A stretch of DNA of 23,492 nt. Origin: JBDGYE01 sp039584255 (GTDB lineage Bacteria > Gemmatimonadota > Gemmatimonadetes > Palauibacterales > Palauibacteraceae). The first letter of the stretch is position 1. Each line of letters begins with the position of its first letter. The translations under genes and the position numbers were made by a program. The notes beneath the pieces are model-generated. The model made no database searches, was not told where the DNA came from, and saw only the letters and a list, made by a program, of their open reading frames with translations. The stretch is from positions 1-23,492 of the forward strand of contig JBDGYE010000049.1 in the NCBI GenBank assembly GCA_039584255.1, read 5' to 3'. Positions 15,928 to 23,492 of the stretch are shown piece after piece.

Positions 15928-16149
15928 TTGTCCGTCAAATCCTACTCTGTGAGTATGTTACGACGTGCGTCGCTGACGTCACCGCCCGCGTGCTAACATC
16001 CGAGCGGGCCACTCCCGACGTGGACTCGACCAATCCTGCCACCTCGCGGCTGGACGGGCAAGGGCCGCCGCGGGGGAGCCCTCTGCTGACTTCCAGCCAT
16101 CTTACCCGGTGAGCGGTCTCACGGTCCTCCGATTAGACACCGGCAATCA
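15928..16149 (-). other. Intergenic region upstream of the secreted TPR gene
   Basis: No coding frame is supported. On the minus strand it follows threonine synthase and precedes the TPR gene. Two weak stems are visible: GCCCGC (15984-15989) with GCGGGC (16004-16009) around a 14-nt loop, and GTGAG/CTCAC (16109-16122) with a 4-nt loop just after the threonine synthase stop. Neither has a T-run. I could not find a convincing -35/-10 pair, though TAACAT near 15953-15958 could serve as a -10 box. Confidence 0.35.
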
Positions 16150-17292
16150 TCAGTATGTTACCATGTTGCCCGTGTTGAACAGGATCACGGTCTCACCGCC
16201 GTCGAGCTGCCCGGAGGCTGCCAGGGCCCTGGCCGCGGCCAGCGCCGCCCCACCCTCGATAGAGGCGTTGACCCCTTCGATTCGGCAGAGATCGAGAGCG
16301 CCCGCCTCCATCTCGTCATCGGTGACCGTTACCGCGCCTCCTCCGGACGCCCGCAGCGCACGCAGGATGAGGAAGTCGCCGATCGCCTGCGGGACGCGCA
16401 GACCCCAGGCGACGGTGGCCGGACAATCCCAGGGACGGGCTTCCTCCAGACCATCTTTCCACGCCCGCACGATAGGTGCGCAACCGGCGCTCTGAACTGC
16501 GTACAGCCGGGTTCGGGGCTCGAGGACGCCGAGCGCCGCCAGTTCCTTCAGGGCCTTCCAGCTGCCCACCAGGCCGGTTCCTCCTCCCGTCGGGTAGACG
16601 ATAGCGTCGGGGGCTCGCCAGCCCAGGGCCTGAGCTATTTCCAGCATCATGGTCTTCTTGCCCTCTAACCGGTACGGCTCGCGGAGGGTGGAGACGTCGA
16701 AGGCACCTGACTCACGCGAGTGCTCTGCCGCCAATCGTCCGCAGTCGGTGATCAAGCCGTCGACCGTTACGACATCGGCCCCGAACCCCACGCACCGACG
16801 AATAACCCCCGGCGGTGTGTCCGCCGGCACGTAGACGCGTGCGCGGACCCCTGCCCGGGAGGCGTACGCAGCCAATGCCGCTCCTGCGTTTCCCGCGCTG
16901 GGAATGACCAGCTCCCCAGCGCCATCCAGGACCGCTCTGGTGACGGCGGCTGCCAGTCCTCGATCCTTGAAGCTTCCCGTGGGATTCCTCCCCTCATCCT
17001 TGACCAGCAGTCGGACTCCCAGCTCGACGCCCAGCCGCTCCAGAGCCAGCAACGGTGTGTTGCCCTCCCCGAGAGTCACAGGCGACTCGCCGTCCCTCAG
17101 CGGCATGAGCTCAGAGAACCGCCACATCCCGCCGTGTCGCCGATCCCACGCATCCGCGAACCGGGCACCCAGCTGCTCCACGAGCTCGTAGCGAGCCAGC
17201 AGTGGTTTGCCGCATTCCTCGCACAGCGTGGCCAGCGGAACGGCCTCCGATATCCTCTGGCACTTACCGCACTGCAGAGAAAACGCCGTCAC
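16150..17292 (-). CDS. thrC: Threonine synthase (PLP-dependent)
   Basis: A 380-aa fold-type II PLP enzyme that converts O-phosphohomoserine to threonine. The Schiff-base lysine is K109 in PTGSFKDRG. PSAGNAGAALAAYA (131-144) contacts cofactor and substrate, and GGGTG (236-240) is the phosphate-binding loop. An N-terminal zinc-ribbon-like pair, C8/C11 and C24/C27, is typical of one class of bacterial and archaeal threonine synthases. The related threonine dehydratase is less likely because of this N-terminal extension and the TLGEGNTPL block (73-81). Start GTG at 17292 overlaps the uvrC stop by 4 nt. No other threonine-pathway gene is in the window, so its place after uvrC looks like operon packing rather than a pathway cluster. 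Confidence 0.88.
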   Translation of the reverse strand: MTAFSLQCGKCQRISEAVPLATLCEECGKPLLARYELVEQLGARFADAWDRRHGGMWRFSELMPLRDGESPVTLGEGNTPLLALERLGVELGVRLLVKDEGRNPTGSFKDRGLAAAVTRAVLDGAGELVIPSAGNAGAALAAYASRAGVRARVYVPADTPPGVIRRCVGFGADVVTVDGLITDCGRLAAEHSRESGAFDVSTLREPYRLEGKKTMMLEIAQALGWRAPDAIVYPTGGGTGLVGSWKALKELAALGVLEPRTRLYAVQSAGCAPIVRAWKDGLEEARPWDCPATVAWGLRVPQAIGDFLILRALRASGGGAVTVTDDEMEAGALDLCRIEGVNASIEGGAALAAARALAASGQLDGGETVILFNTGNMVTY

Positions 17293-19166
17293 GTGCCCTC
17301 CTCGACGTCCGCGTCCGGACGGTCGTGTCCGTCGCCGCCCAACACCTCCAGTATCCGGGCCGCAGTGGCACGGCCGATGCCCGGAACGGCGACCAGCTCG
17401 TCGAGTCCCAGCCCGCGGATCGCCTCTACGCTACCGAACCTGCGGAGGAGTCCTGCCTCCCGTGTAGGTCCGATGCCGGGCACCTCCGATAGCTGGGAGT
17501 GGAGCGTTCGCCGCCGCCGCAGGGACCGGCTGTAGGTGACGGCGAAACGGTGGGCCTCGTCACGCGCCCTCTGAAGCCAGTGCAGCGCCGGGCTACGGCG
17601 GGAAAAGACGAGAGGCTCTGAGCTTTCCGGCTCGAACACTTCCTCTTCGCGCTTGGCCAAGGCCACGACCGGTACGTCCGAGACCCCAGCCGACTCCATG
17701 GCGTGAATGGCGGCTCCCAGCTGCCCCCTTCCGCCGTCGACGATCACCAGTTCCGGGAGGGGCTTTGTCTCCGCAACCCGCCGATGGAAGTAGCGCGAGA
17801 CGATCTCCTGCATCATCGCGTAGTCGTCGGCCTGCCCTTCGGCGGTGTCGCGAATCCTGAACCTCCGGTACTCTTCCTTCAGCGGCCGCCCGTCCTGAAG
17901 CCACACCATGCTGCCCACGGATTCGCGCCCGCCCAGGGTCGAAACGTCGAAGCAGACGAGCGCCCTGGGATGCTCTGACAATCCGAGCGACTCGGACAAC
18001 AGGCGCGCTGCCTGGGGCGCCTCCGAGACTTGTTCATCCAGGCCGGCTTCGGCCAATGCCCGGCGCTCCGCCATCAGATGCTCGGCGTTGCGCTCCGCCA
18101 ACTCGATCAGACGCCGCTTTCTGCCTCGCTGCGGGACACGGATGGAGAATGCACCGCCGCGGCGATCGGACAGGTAGGCAGCGATTACCTCGCGGTCGGG
18201 CAACTCGGCCGGCGCCAGCAGCTCGTGGGGGAGATCATCCCGACGCAGGTAGTACCCCTTGACGGCAGCCTCGGTAATCTCCGCGAGCCCGGCCATCTCG
18301 ATGTTGTCAAGGAAGTGCACTTCGCGTCCGAGCAGCCGCCCCTCACGGACGCGCAGAAATAGGCAGCACGCCGTCGAGCCGTGGCGGGAAATCCCGATCA
18401 CGTCACGATCTCCTCCGCGAAAGTCCACCGTTGTCTGACGACGCTCCAGCACTTCGAGGCCCTGAAGCAGATCTCGCAGGTCCGCGGCGCGCTCGAATTC
18501 CAAGTCCCTCGCCGCCGCCGACATCCTCTGACGAAGGCTCCGTTTGAGGCTACCGGTGTGTCCGGAGAGGATTTCCACTATCTCTGCGGTCATCTCGTGG
18601 TATTCGGCTTCGGTCTGGTAGCCGACGCACGGGGCCCTGCACCGATCGATGAAGTAATCGAGGCAAGGTCGCTCCGGTGCGACGTCCGGCAGGTCGTAAT
18701 GACAGCTCCGCACCGTATAGAGCTGCCGGATAATCCGAAGCGCCCTGCGCATCGTTCCAACGTTGGTGAAGGGGCCGAAGTACCGCGCCCCGTCCCGCTC
18801 CAGCCTTCGAGTGACGACAACGCGTGGAAAACGCTCCTGTACGGTCACTTTCACGTAGGGAAAGCTCTTGTCGTCGCGGAGCTGGATGTTGAACCGGGGT
18901 CGGTGCTCCTTCACCAGGTTCGACTCGAGCAGCAGTGCCTCGGCTTCCGACTCGACGACCAGCGTTTCGACGGAATCGATGCGAGGTGTCAGCTCCCGGA
19001 GCTTGGCCGAACTTTCAACACCCTTTGCGAAGTAGCTGCGGACGCGGCTCCGCAGGGTCTTGGCTTTGCCGATGTACAGAATCTCTCCAGCGGCGTCCCT
19101 GAACAGGTAGACTCCGGGCCTGCGTGGAAGATTCCGGACCTGGTCGTCGAGGCCGCTACCCGCCAT
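17289..19166 (-). CDS. uvrC: Excinuclease ABC subunit C
   Basis: A 625-aa nuclease that makes both incisions around bulky DNA lesions with UvrA and UvrB. The N-terminal GIY-YIG domain has GVYLF (18-22) and YIGKAKTLRSR (31-41), with E81 as the expected catalytic Glu. Four cysteines (C155, C168, C176, C180) form the cluster reported to bind an iron-sulfur centre in this family. The UvrB-binding UVR helix pair is near 213-240. The C-terminal RNase H-like domain keeps its catalytic residues D407 (CFDVS), D477 (VIVDGGRGQL) and H539 (DEAHRF). Tandem helix-hairpin-helix motifs follow (EVPGIGPTRE and AVPGIGRATA). The residue after FDxS is Thr, where His or Asn is usual. ATG at 19166 overlaps murJ by 11 nt. 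Confidence 0.96.
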   Translation of the reverse strand: MAGSGLDDQVRNLPRRPGVYLFRDAAGEILYIGKAKTLRSRVRSYFAKGVESSAKLRELTPRIDSVETLVVESEAEALLLESNLVKEHRPRFNIQLRDDKSFPYVKVTVQERFPRVVVTRRLERDGARYFGPFTNVGTMRRALRIIRQLYTVRSCHYDLPDVAPERPCLDYFIDRCRAPCVGYQTEAEYHEMTAEIVEILSGHTGSLKRSLRQRMSAAARDLEFERAADLRDLLQGLEVLERRQTTVDFRGGDRDVIGISRHGSTACCLFLRVREGRLLGREVHFLDNIEMAGLAEITEAAVKGYYLRRDDLPHELLAPAELPDREVIAAYLSDRRGGAFSIRVPQRGRKRRLIELAERNAEHLMAERRALAEAGLDEQVSEAPQAARLLSESLGLSEHPRALVCFDVSTLGGRESVGSMVWLQDGRPLKEEYRRFRIRDTAEGQADDYAMMQEIVSRYFHRRVAETKPLPELVIVDGGRGQLGAAIHAMESAGVSDVPVVALAKREEEVFEPESSEPLVFSRRSPALHWLQRARDEAHRFAVTYSRSLRRRRTLHSQLSEVPGIGPTREAGLLRRFGSVEAIRGLGLDELVAVPGIGRATAARILEVLGGDGHDRPDADVEEGT

Positions 19167-20612
19167 TTGCGGAGCTCTCAGCCATCACCAGCGGTGGCCG
19201 GCGCACGATGAGCAGGTAGGGAACGGCGCCGGCCAGGAGCGTAGTGGCGAGGTAGACGAATTTTCCCGACAGGCTGTCTTCCGGGACGTGGCCGGTGAGC
19301 GCGCCTCGAGTCGCGGCAGCAGCGGCAGCCGCAGCGAGCGCGCCAAGGGCGATCCGCGCCGCGGCGCGGACCGCTGCCCATTCGAACAGCCGTCCGATCC
19401 TCCGCGACAGCAGCCACCACAGCAGCACGAGGTTGAGCCATGCGCCGACCACCCCTCCCAGCACGACTCCCAAAGCGCTCCAGGCGCCAAGGTCGAGTTC
19501 CTTCATAGAAAGCGTGAGGGTCACGCTGATGGTGATCCCAACTCCCACGGCCACGGCGGCGATCAGCATGGGCGTTCGCGTGTCCTGCACGGCATGGAAG
19601 CCGCTGGCGAACAGCTTTATAGAGCTGGCGGCTACCAGCCCCAGCGAGTAGGCAGCCAGCACGGCTGCCACCAGGTTCGTGCTCTCGGGACCGAACTCTC
19701 CGTATTCGTAGATGACGCGGATCACCAAGTCGCCGAACATGAGCAGGTAGACCGCGGTCGGTAGCACGAAAAACAGGATCTGGAAGAATCCGTTCACGAG
19801 TCGCGGACGTAGAGCCTCCGCCGTCGCCTCTCGCGACATCTGCGGAAGCGCTGCTGCCGCCACCGAGATGCCGAACAGGCTGATCGGCAGGTAGACGAGT
19901 CGCTGCGAGTAACCGAGAGCAGCCATTGCGCCGGTCCCCACCATGGTGGCGAGGGCGATGTCCACTAGGGTGGAGATCTGGAAGATTCCCTGGCTCGAGA
20001 TGACCGGCAGCGTGTTCCGCGCGACTCGCTGCACAGGCTCCCAGCCCCAATCCCTGCCGCCCCGCAGCGTTCCGGCCAGCCGCCGGGCGCTGGGGAGCTG
20101 CACGCCCACCTGCAGGAGGCTGCCGACCAGTGCCGACCATGCCAGGGCATGCACGAGCGATGGATAGCCTATGCGAACTGCCAGCACGAGTCCGGCGACC
20201 TGCGAGAGGTTCCAGAGTGTCGGCGCGACGAAGGGCAAGAAGAATCTGCCGTGGCTGTTGAGAACGCCGAGACACCACGCTCCGACTATGAGGACGCCCG
20301 ACATGGGGAAGAGAATGCGTACGAGCGATGTCGTGAGTGACCGTGTCTCCGCGTCGGCGCCGGCCAGGAGCGCACCCGTGATCCAGGGCGCGAGCAGCAC
20401 GCCCAGCGCACTGAGAAGGAAGGCGGTCGCCAACACGAGGCCGAGAACAGAAGACGCCAGCCTCGTGGGTCCAGCGGCGCGTAGTACGCATCCGCGGCGA
20501 GGCGGGTGCCCAGGAACGACGCCATTGCCACATCCCTGAGGAGGCCTGTGACTCGGCTAAGAAGGATGCCGGAACCGACGGCGGCCGCGGGCCGGGACTT
20601 CGAATCCGTCAC
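19156..20612 (-). pseudogene. murJ: Lipid II flippase MurJ, frameshifted with an internal deletion
   Basis: MurJ moves lipid II across the inner membrane for peptidoglycan synthesis. The N-terminus reads from GTG at 20612 with the family pattern SRVTGLLRDVAMASFLG and AADAYYA (residues 19-45, ending at 20478). That frame then runs into unrelated residues. The rest of MurJ resumes in another frame from about RLASSVLGLV (near 20463) and continues for about 435 residues to the stop at 19156. Intact MurJ has about 40 residues between these points, including the FRIPNLLR..EG..S..FVP signature, and these are missing here. Total length with the gap restored would be about 520 aa, normal for the family. 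The missing length must be 3n+1 nt. Either the gene is dead, with a second copy elsewhere, or the assembly has lost sequence. Confidence 0.85.
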
Positions 20613-20660
20613 TGGATCGGGAACGGTTTGCTGCGTGAGCGGGCGGCCCTGGCGCCGGAA

Positions 20661-20933
20661 TCAGTCACCGGACTCGAGCTGTGGCCGCTCCTCGGTCGAT
20701 CCCTCGATGAGGGAGCGGACAAACTCGGCGTCCTCTCGCATGCTCTCGAGCGACTCGCTGAGGTATCTGACTTCCGCCTCGAGTTGTTGGATGCGGTCGG
20801 TGAGCTGAGCCTGCTCCTCGCCCGACTCGCCCCTGGCGATACGATTGGCGAACGCCTGCCCGACCTGCGAGTCGAGTACGATCGCCAGGATCGGGATCAT
20901 AAGAACCAGGATGATGACGAAGGCCCAGACCAA
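20661..20933 (-). CDS. Small membrane protein with a coiled coil
   Basis: A 90-aa protein of unknown family. Residues 2-20 form one hydrophobic helix (VWAFVIILVLMIPILAIVL). Residues about 41-75 form a charged heptad-like coiled coil (QLTDRIQQLEAEVRYLSESLE), and the tail is acidic. The layout recalls PspB, a short membrane partner in phage-shock systems, but no specific motif supports that name. The start is a TTG at 20933 with GGAG six bases upstream; there is no ATG or GTG before the helix. It lies between bshC (68 nt upstream) and murJ (48 nt downstream), in the same orientation, so it probably shares their transcript. Codon use and composition match the neighbours. Confidence 0.7.
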   Translation of the reverse strand: MVWAFVIILVLMIPILAIVLDSQVGQAFANRIARGESGEEQAQLTDRIQQLEAEVRYLSESLESMREDAEFVRSLIEGSTEERPQLESGD

Positions 20934-21001
20934 GGCTTCTCCAACGTTACTTCGAGCACGGCGGTGTGGGGTGCAGCTGCCGCCGCATGGTCGACGCTAA
21001 C

Positions 21002-22624
21002 CTACTCCCGCTCCGGATCGCCAGCAACGGCGCCCCCCGCGGCGGTTTCGACGCCCGGTGAGCTTGCGGAGAGCTGTTCCGAAAGCAGAGCCGCCAGCAA
21101 GGGCGGGCCGTAGCGAACCAGATAAGGATACGGACTTGCCACCCGTTCCTGGGGTATACCCTTCGGAAAAAGACTGCCCGCGGCCCTGCGAACGTTGACA
21201 ACCGCCGCCTTTTCGTGCTCGCGAACCCTGGCGTCCACTTTGCTCTGAAGTCGCGCAATGGCCGCCTGAGTCTCGGCGCCAGCTTTGCCGACCGCGGAGC
21301 GCGCGCCGGGGAGCTCGTCGGAGGAAATCTCCTCCAGCGCGCCGAAGCCTGTCGTGACCTCACTCCGCATCTCATCGAGCGCGGCCTGAAGGCGCTCGGG
21401 TCTCGCTTCTCGGACGACCCTTGCCGCGGCCGCGTGTCCGCCGTCGGCCAGGTCCTCCGCCCCGACGCCGGCCCGCTCCAGAACCCTGTCTACTCGGCCC
21501 TCGATCACGCGCCACGAGTCCCGGGCGGCGATCACCGGTGGAGTGACTTCGAGAAGGGAAAACAAAGGGCCCAGCTGTGCCCAGTAGTCGATCTCGCCGG
21601 GCCCGAGGACGCTCACCGCGGTCGGGAGGAGCCACGACTCCAGTACCGGTCTCAGAGCGACGTTTGGACTGAACGGCCCCGGATCGTTCTGCAGCTGTTC
21701 AAGGAACGCGCTCAGCCGACCTTCGCCCCCTCGCCGACCCGATCTCACGGTGGAGCCAGCCACGTACAACCGCTCCCGGGCTTCTCCAGTATCGTAGAAC
21801 ACGGGTGCCGCACCGGCCAGGTAAGCAAGACGCGGCTCGTACCCGGCGGCCTCCACCGACTCCTGTCCGGCGGCGAGAGCCGTATCGACCGCGGCGTGGC
21901 TTTCCAGTACTCGTCTGATGAGCGGGGCAGCAGCCCCACGGACCTCCTGGCTCGCGCCGTCGAGAAGGACCAGATGGGCGCCCTCCATCACCCGGCCCAG
22001 CACTTCGGAGAACGCATCCGAAAAGGTCTTACCGGCGGCGTAACCTTCTCGCAGGGTCTCCAGATACGCATCAGCGAACTCGGACGTGCCTACAAGTCGC
22101 GCGAACTCGTCCAGCACGCTCTCCACGGCGGCCGGAAGAGGCGCGGGGCCTACCGAGCGGCCGGCCATGCCCGTTCCGGGCTCGAGGGCGAGCTTGCGTA
22201 CGGTGCCGTCCCGATCCACGACCCGCGTCATGGCGACCTCATTCCAGTCGTGGTCGTCGGCCGCGATCCAGAACAGCGCCAACGCGGGGATGCCGAGCGC
22301 CGCCTCGATCCGCCGTGCGAGCCGGACGGCGGCGCACGCCTTGTAAAGCACGTACAGTGGTCCGAGAAACAGAAGAGGCTGCTGGCCCGTGCTGACGAAC
22401 ACGCCGTCGCCGTCCAGGATCCTTGGGAGCCGCGAGGCTGCCATCTCGCTCGTCGTCCGGAATGCGTCGGCTGAGAGACGGGCTGGCCGCGATGTGTTGG
22501 CGATGCGTGGGTCGGCCTCACCGGTGCCGCTGCCTTGCGAATAGGCTGGACCCGAGGGAAACAGGGCCACCGTCTCCGGCCGGCCCGATAGAAAGTCAGC
22601 GGCGATGCTTCCCGATGGGGCCAA
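21002..22624 (-). CDS. bshC: Putative cysteine ligase BshC (bacillithiol biosynthesis)
   Basis: A 540-aa protein proposed to add cysteine to glucosaminyl-malate, the last step in making bacillithiol, a low-molecular-weight thiol. Key family blocks are STGQQPLLFLGPLYVLYK (78-95) and ALFWIAADDHDWNEVA (116-131). SPNVALRPVLESWLLPT and GPGEIDYWAQL follow in the second half, and a long coiled-coil helix precedes the C-terminal LFPKGIPQERVASP block. The start used is TTG at 22624 with GGGAG just upstream. A CTG at 22663, with GAGGAG nine bases upstream, would add 13 residues (LRDPNLPRFERER) and cannot be excluded. BshA and BshB are not in this window. Bacillithiol genes are commonly dispersed, so that is not a contradiction. 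Confidence 0.92.
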   Translation of the reverse strand: MAPSGSIAADFLSGRPETVALFPSGPAYSQGSGTGEADPRIANTSRPARLSADAFRTTSEMAASRLPRILDGDGVFVSTGQQPLLFLGPLYVLYKACAAVRLARRIEAALGIPALALFWIAADDHDWNEVAMTRVVDRDGTVRKLALEPGTGMAGRSVGPAPLPAAVESVLDEFARLVGTSEFADAYLETLREGYAAGKTFSDAFSEVLGRVMEGAHLVLLDGASQEVRGAAAPLIRRVLESHAAVDTALAAGQESVEAAGYEPRLAYLAGAAPVFYDTGEARERLYVAGSTVRSGRRGGEGRLSAFLEQLQNDPGPFSPNVALRPVLESWLLPTAVSVLGPGEIDYWAQLGPLFSLLEVTPPVIAARDSWRVIEGRVDRVLERAGVGAEDLADGGHAAAARVVREARPERLQAALDEMRSEVTTGFGALEEISSDELPGARSAVGKAGAETQAAIARLQSKVDARVREHEKAAVVNVRRAAGSLFPKGIPQERVASPYPYLVRYGPPLLAALLSEQLSASSPGVETAAGGAVAGDPERE

Positions 22625-22666
22625 TCTCTCCCGCTCGAAGCGGGGCAGGTTCGGGTCTCTCAGTGC

Positions 22667-23491
22667 TCAGTTCTCCTCGAGCCGCAGGGTGGCTCCGGCG
22701 CCCGGAGTCGAGGCACGCGCTGCGTGCCCGGCAAGGATCAGCCTTGGCGAGGCCGCCGAGTACTCCGTGCCCTCGTAGTCACCGAATCTACCGACCGTCT
22801 GTAGGCCGCACGAGGAGAGGACGGACTCGAGGTCAGGGGCGGCGTACAGACGCACTCGCTCCTCGTACTCGCGCGGAGGGCTTCCATCGTGGGGCTCGAT
22901 GTGGATTCGCTTCACGACTGAGTCCTCCTGGATGGAGCGGCTCTGTTTCACGGCCCCGCCCTCTATCGTTCTGACGTCCTCCTCCACGAGATCCCGGCGG
23001 ACGCGCTCGGCGTTGAGAAAGTCCAGGAGAAACTTTCCCCCCGGCTTCAGGACTCGACGCATCTCGCGCAGAACCTGTCGATCCTCGTCGGGAGTGTCGA
23101 AGTACCCGAACGATGTGAAGAAGCTGGTGACTCCCCCGAACGAGCTGTCGGCGAACGGAAGGAGTCGCATGTCGCCGCACACCAGGGGCTCCGTCCCATG
23201 TCTTCGGGACCGGTGCAGGAGGACGATCGACAGGTCCAGGCCCACCGCATCGATTCCGGTGCCGCTGAGCTCCCGGAGATGCCTCCCTGCCCCGCATGCC
23301 AGGTCCAGGACGGGCGCGGATCTCAGAGGCGGCGTCGCCTTCAGGAACAGGCGAACCGCGGACCGGGCCTCCTCCGCATCCCGGTGCGGATAGAGGGCCA
23401 GATACTCCTCTCCGAACCAGTCTCGGAACCACTCGTGAGTGAGGCGCTGCTCGTATCGCTCCAGGTCTAGACCCCCTTGTGATAAGGCTCT
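22667..23491 (-). CDS. Class I SAM-dependent methyltransferase, 5' end at window edge
   Basis: The frame is open to the right edge of the window. It carries motif I VLDLACGAGRHLRELS and the acidic residue of VGLDLS. These are followed by CGDMRLLPFADSSFGGVTS, then SFFTSFGYFD and LREMRRVLKPGGKFLLDF. This is the typical layout of Methyltransf_11/25 enzymes, with a C-terminal beta-rich substrate region (REYEERVRLYAAPDLESVL). The annotated-looking GTG at 23245 is internal because motif I lies upstream of it. A CTG at 23464 with AAGGGGG six bases upstream is a possible start, giving about 265 aa; otherwise the gene begins outside the window. It ends 42 nt before bshC, so the two are likely co-transcribed. 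The substrate is unknown. Confidence 0.82.
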   Translation of the reverse strand, partial: RALSQGGLDLERYEQRLTHEWFRDWFGEEYLALYPHRDAEEARSAVRLFLKATPPLRSAPVLDLACGAGRHLRELSGTGIDAVGLDLSIVLLHRSRRHGTEPLVCGDMRLLPFADSSFGGVTSFFTSFGYFDTPDEDRQVLREMRRVLKPGGKFLLDFLNAERVRRDLVEEDVRTIEGGAVKQSRSIQEDSVVKRIHIEPHDGSPPREYEERVRLYAAPDLESVLSSCGLQTVGRFGDYEGTEYSAASPRLILAGHAARASTPGAGATLRLEEN

Positions 23492-23492
23492 C

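Noticed and set aside
15974..15981. Palindromic octamer TGACGTCA upstream of the TPR gene
   Set aside because: An 8-bp palindrome is expected by chance in a window of this size, and I know of no bacterial regulator that would make it meaningful here.
20440..20500. Programmed ribosomal frameshifting in murJ
   Set aside because: A simple slip cannot restore the roughly 40 missing conserved residues, and no slippery heptamer or downstream structure was seen at the junction.
19178..20533. A 451-codon minus-strand frame overlapping murJ
   Set aside because: It is Arg/Ala/Gly-rich with no membrane helices. The adjacent frame encodes the membrane helices of MurJ, so this is a shadow.
1..23492. Search by eye for CRISPR arrays, tRNA/rRNA genes, IS ends and prophage genes
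   Set aside because: No regularly spaced repeats, cloverleaf-like segments, transposase motifs or phage proteins were found. Short or diverged RNA genes could still be missed without a covariance-model search.

Overview
This is a GC-rich, densely packed bacterial chromosome segment. Two blocks of genes face each other across a 179-bp gap at 6004-6182. I see no IS element, phage gene, CRISPR array, rRNA or tRNA. The gene set is mostly core housekeeping: der, plsY, gpsA, surE, pcm, uvrC, a threonine synthase and murJ. A BshC-type bacillithiol gene, very high GC and frequent GTG/TTG starts fit Gemmatimonadota or a similar deep-branching Gram-negative phylum. That placement is inference from gene content, not from a marker phylogeny.

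Plus-strand block (1-6003): a five-gene cassette with overlapping or nearly abutting reading frames. It holds a GT4 glycosyltransferase cut by the left window edge, a SAM methyltransferase, a large YfhO-like multi-pass membrane protein, a flippase-like membrane protein of the lysylphosphatidylglycerol-synthase TM family, and a polyprenol-phosphate mannose synthase. Together they look like a membrane-associated glycoconjugate pathway using a polyprenol-phosphate sugar donor. The acceptor cannot be read from the sequence.

Minus-strand block (23492 down to 6183): seventeen genes head to tail. In transcription order: SAM methyltransferase (cut by the right edge), bshC, a small membrane coiled-coil protein, murJ (broken), uvrC, threonine synthase, a secreted TPR protein, a zinc-ribbon/B-box/DUF2007 protein, a DUF512 radical-SAM-like protein, der, plsY, gpsA, a MerR-type regulator, surE, pcm, dedA, and a YfgM-like membrane TPR protein. 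Many neighbours share 4-nt ATGA or GTGA junctions, which suggests translational coupling. There are breaks before the TPR gene (222 bp) and before the YfgM-like gene (238 bp, with a good sigma70-type promoter in an AT-rich patch). plsY and gpsA sit side by side and act in the same phospholipid-precursor route. surE-pcm is a widely conserved pair.

The clearest anomaly is murJ: its N-terminal 45 residues and its remaining body lie in different frames, and about 40 expected residues between them are missing. It is either a real inactivating deletion or an assembly error. I did not find a convincing undescribed system. The next most interesting items are the small coiled-coil protein, the zinc-ribbon/DUF2007 protein beside the DUF512 enzyme, the glycosylation cassette, and an isolated AT-rich palindrome in the convergent gap.
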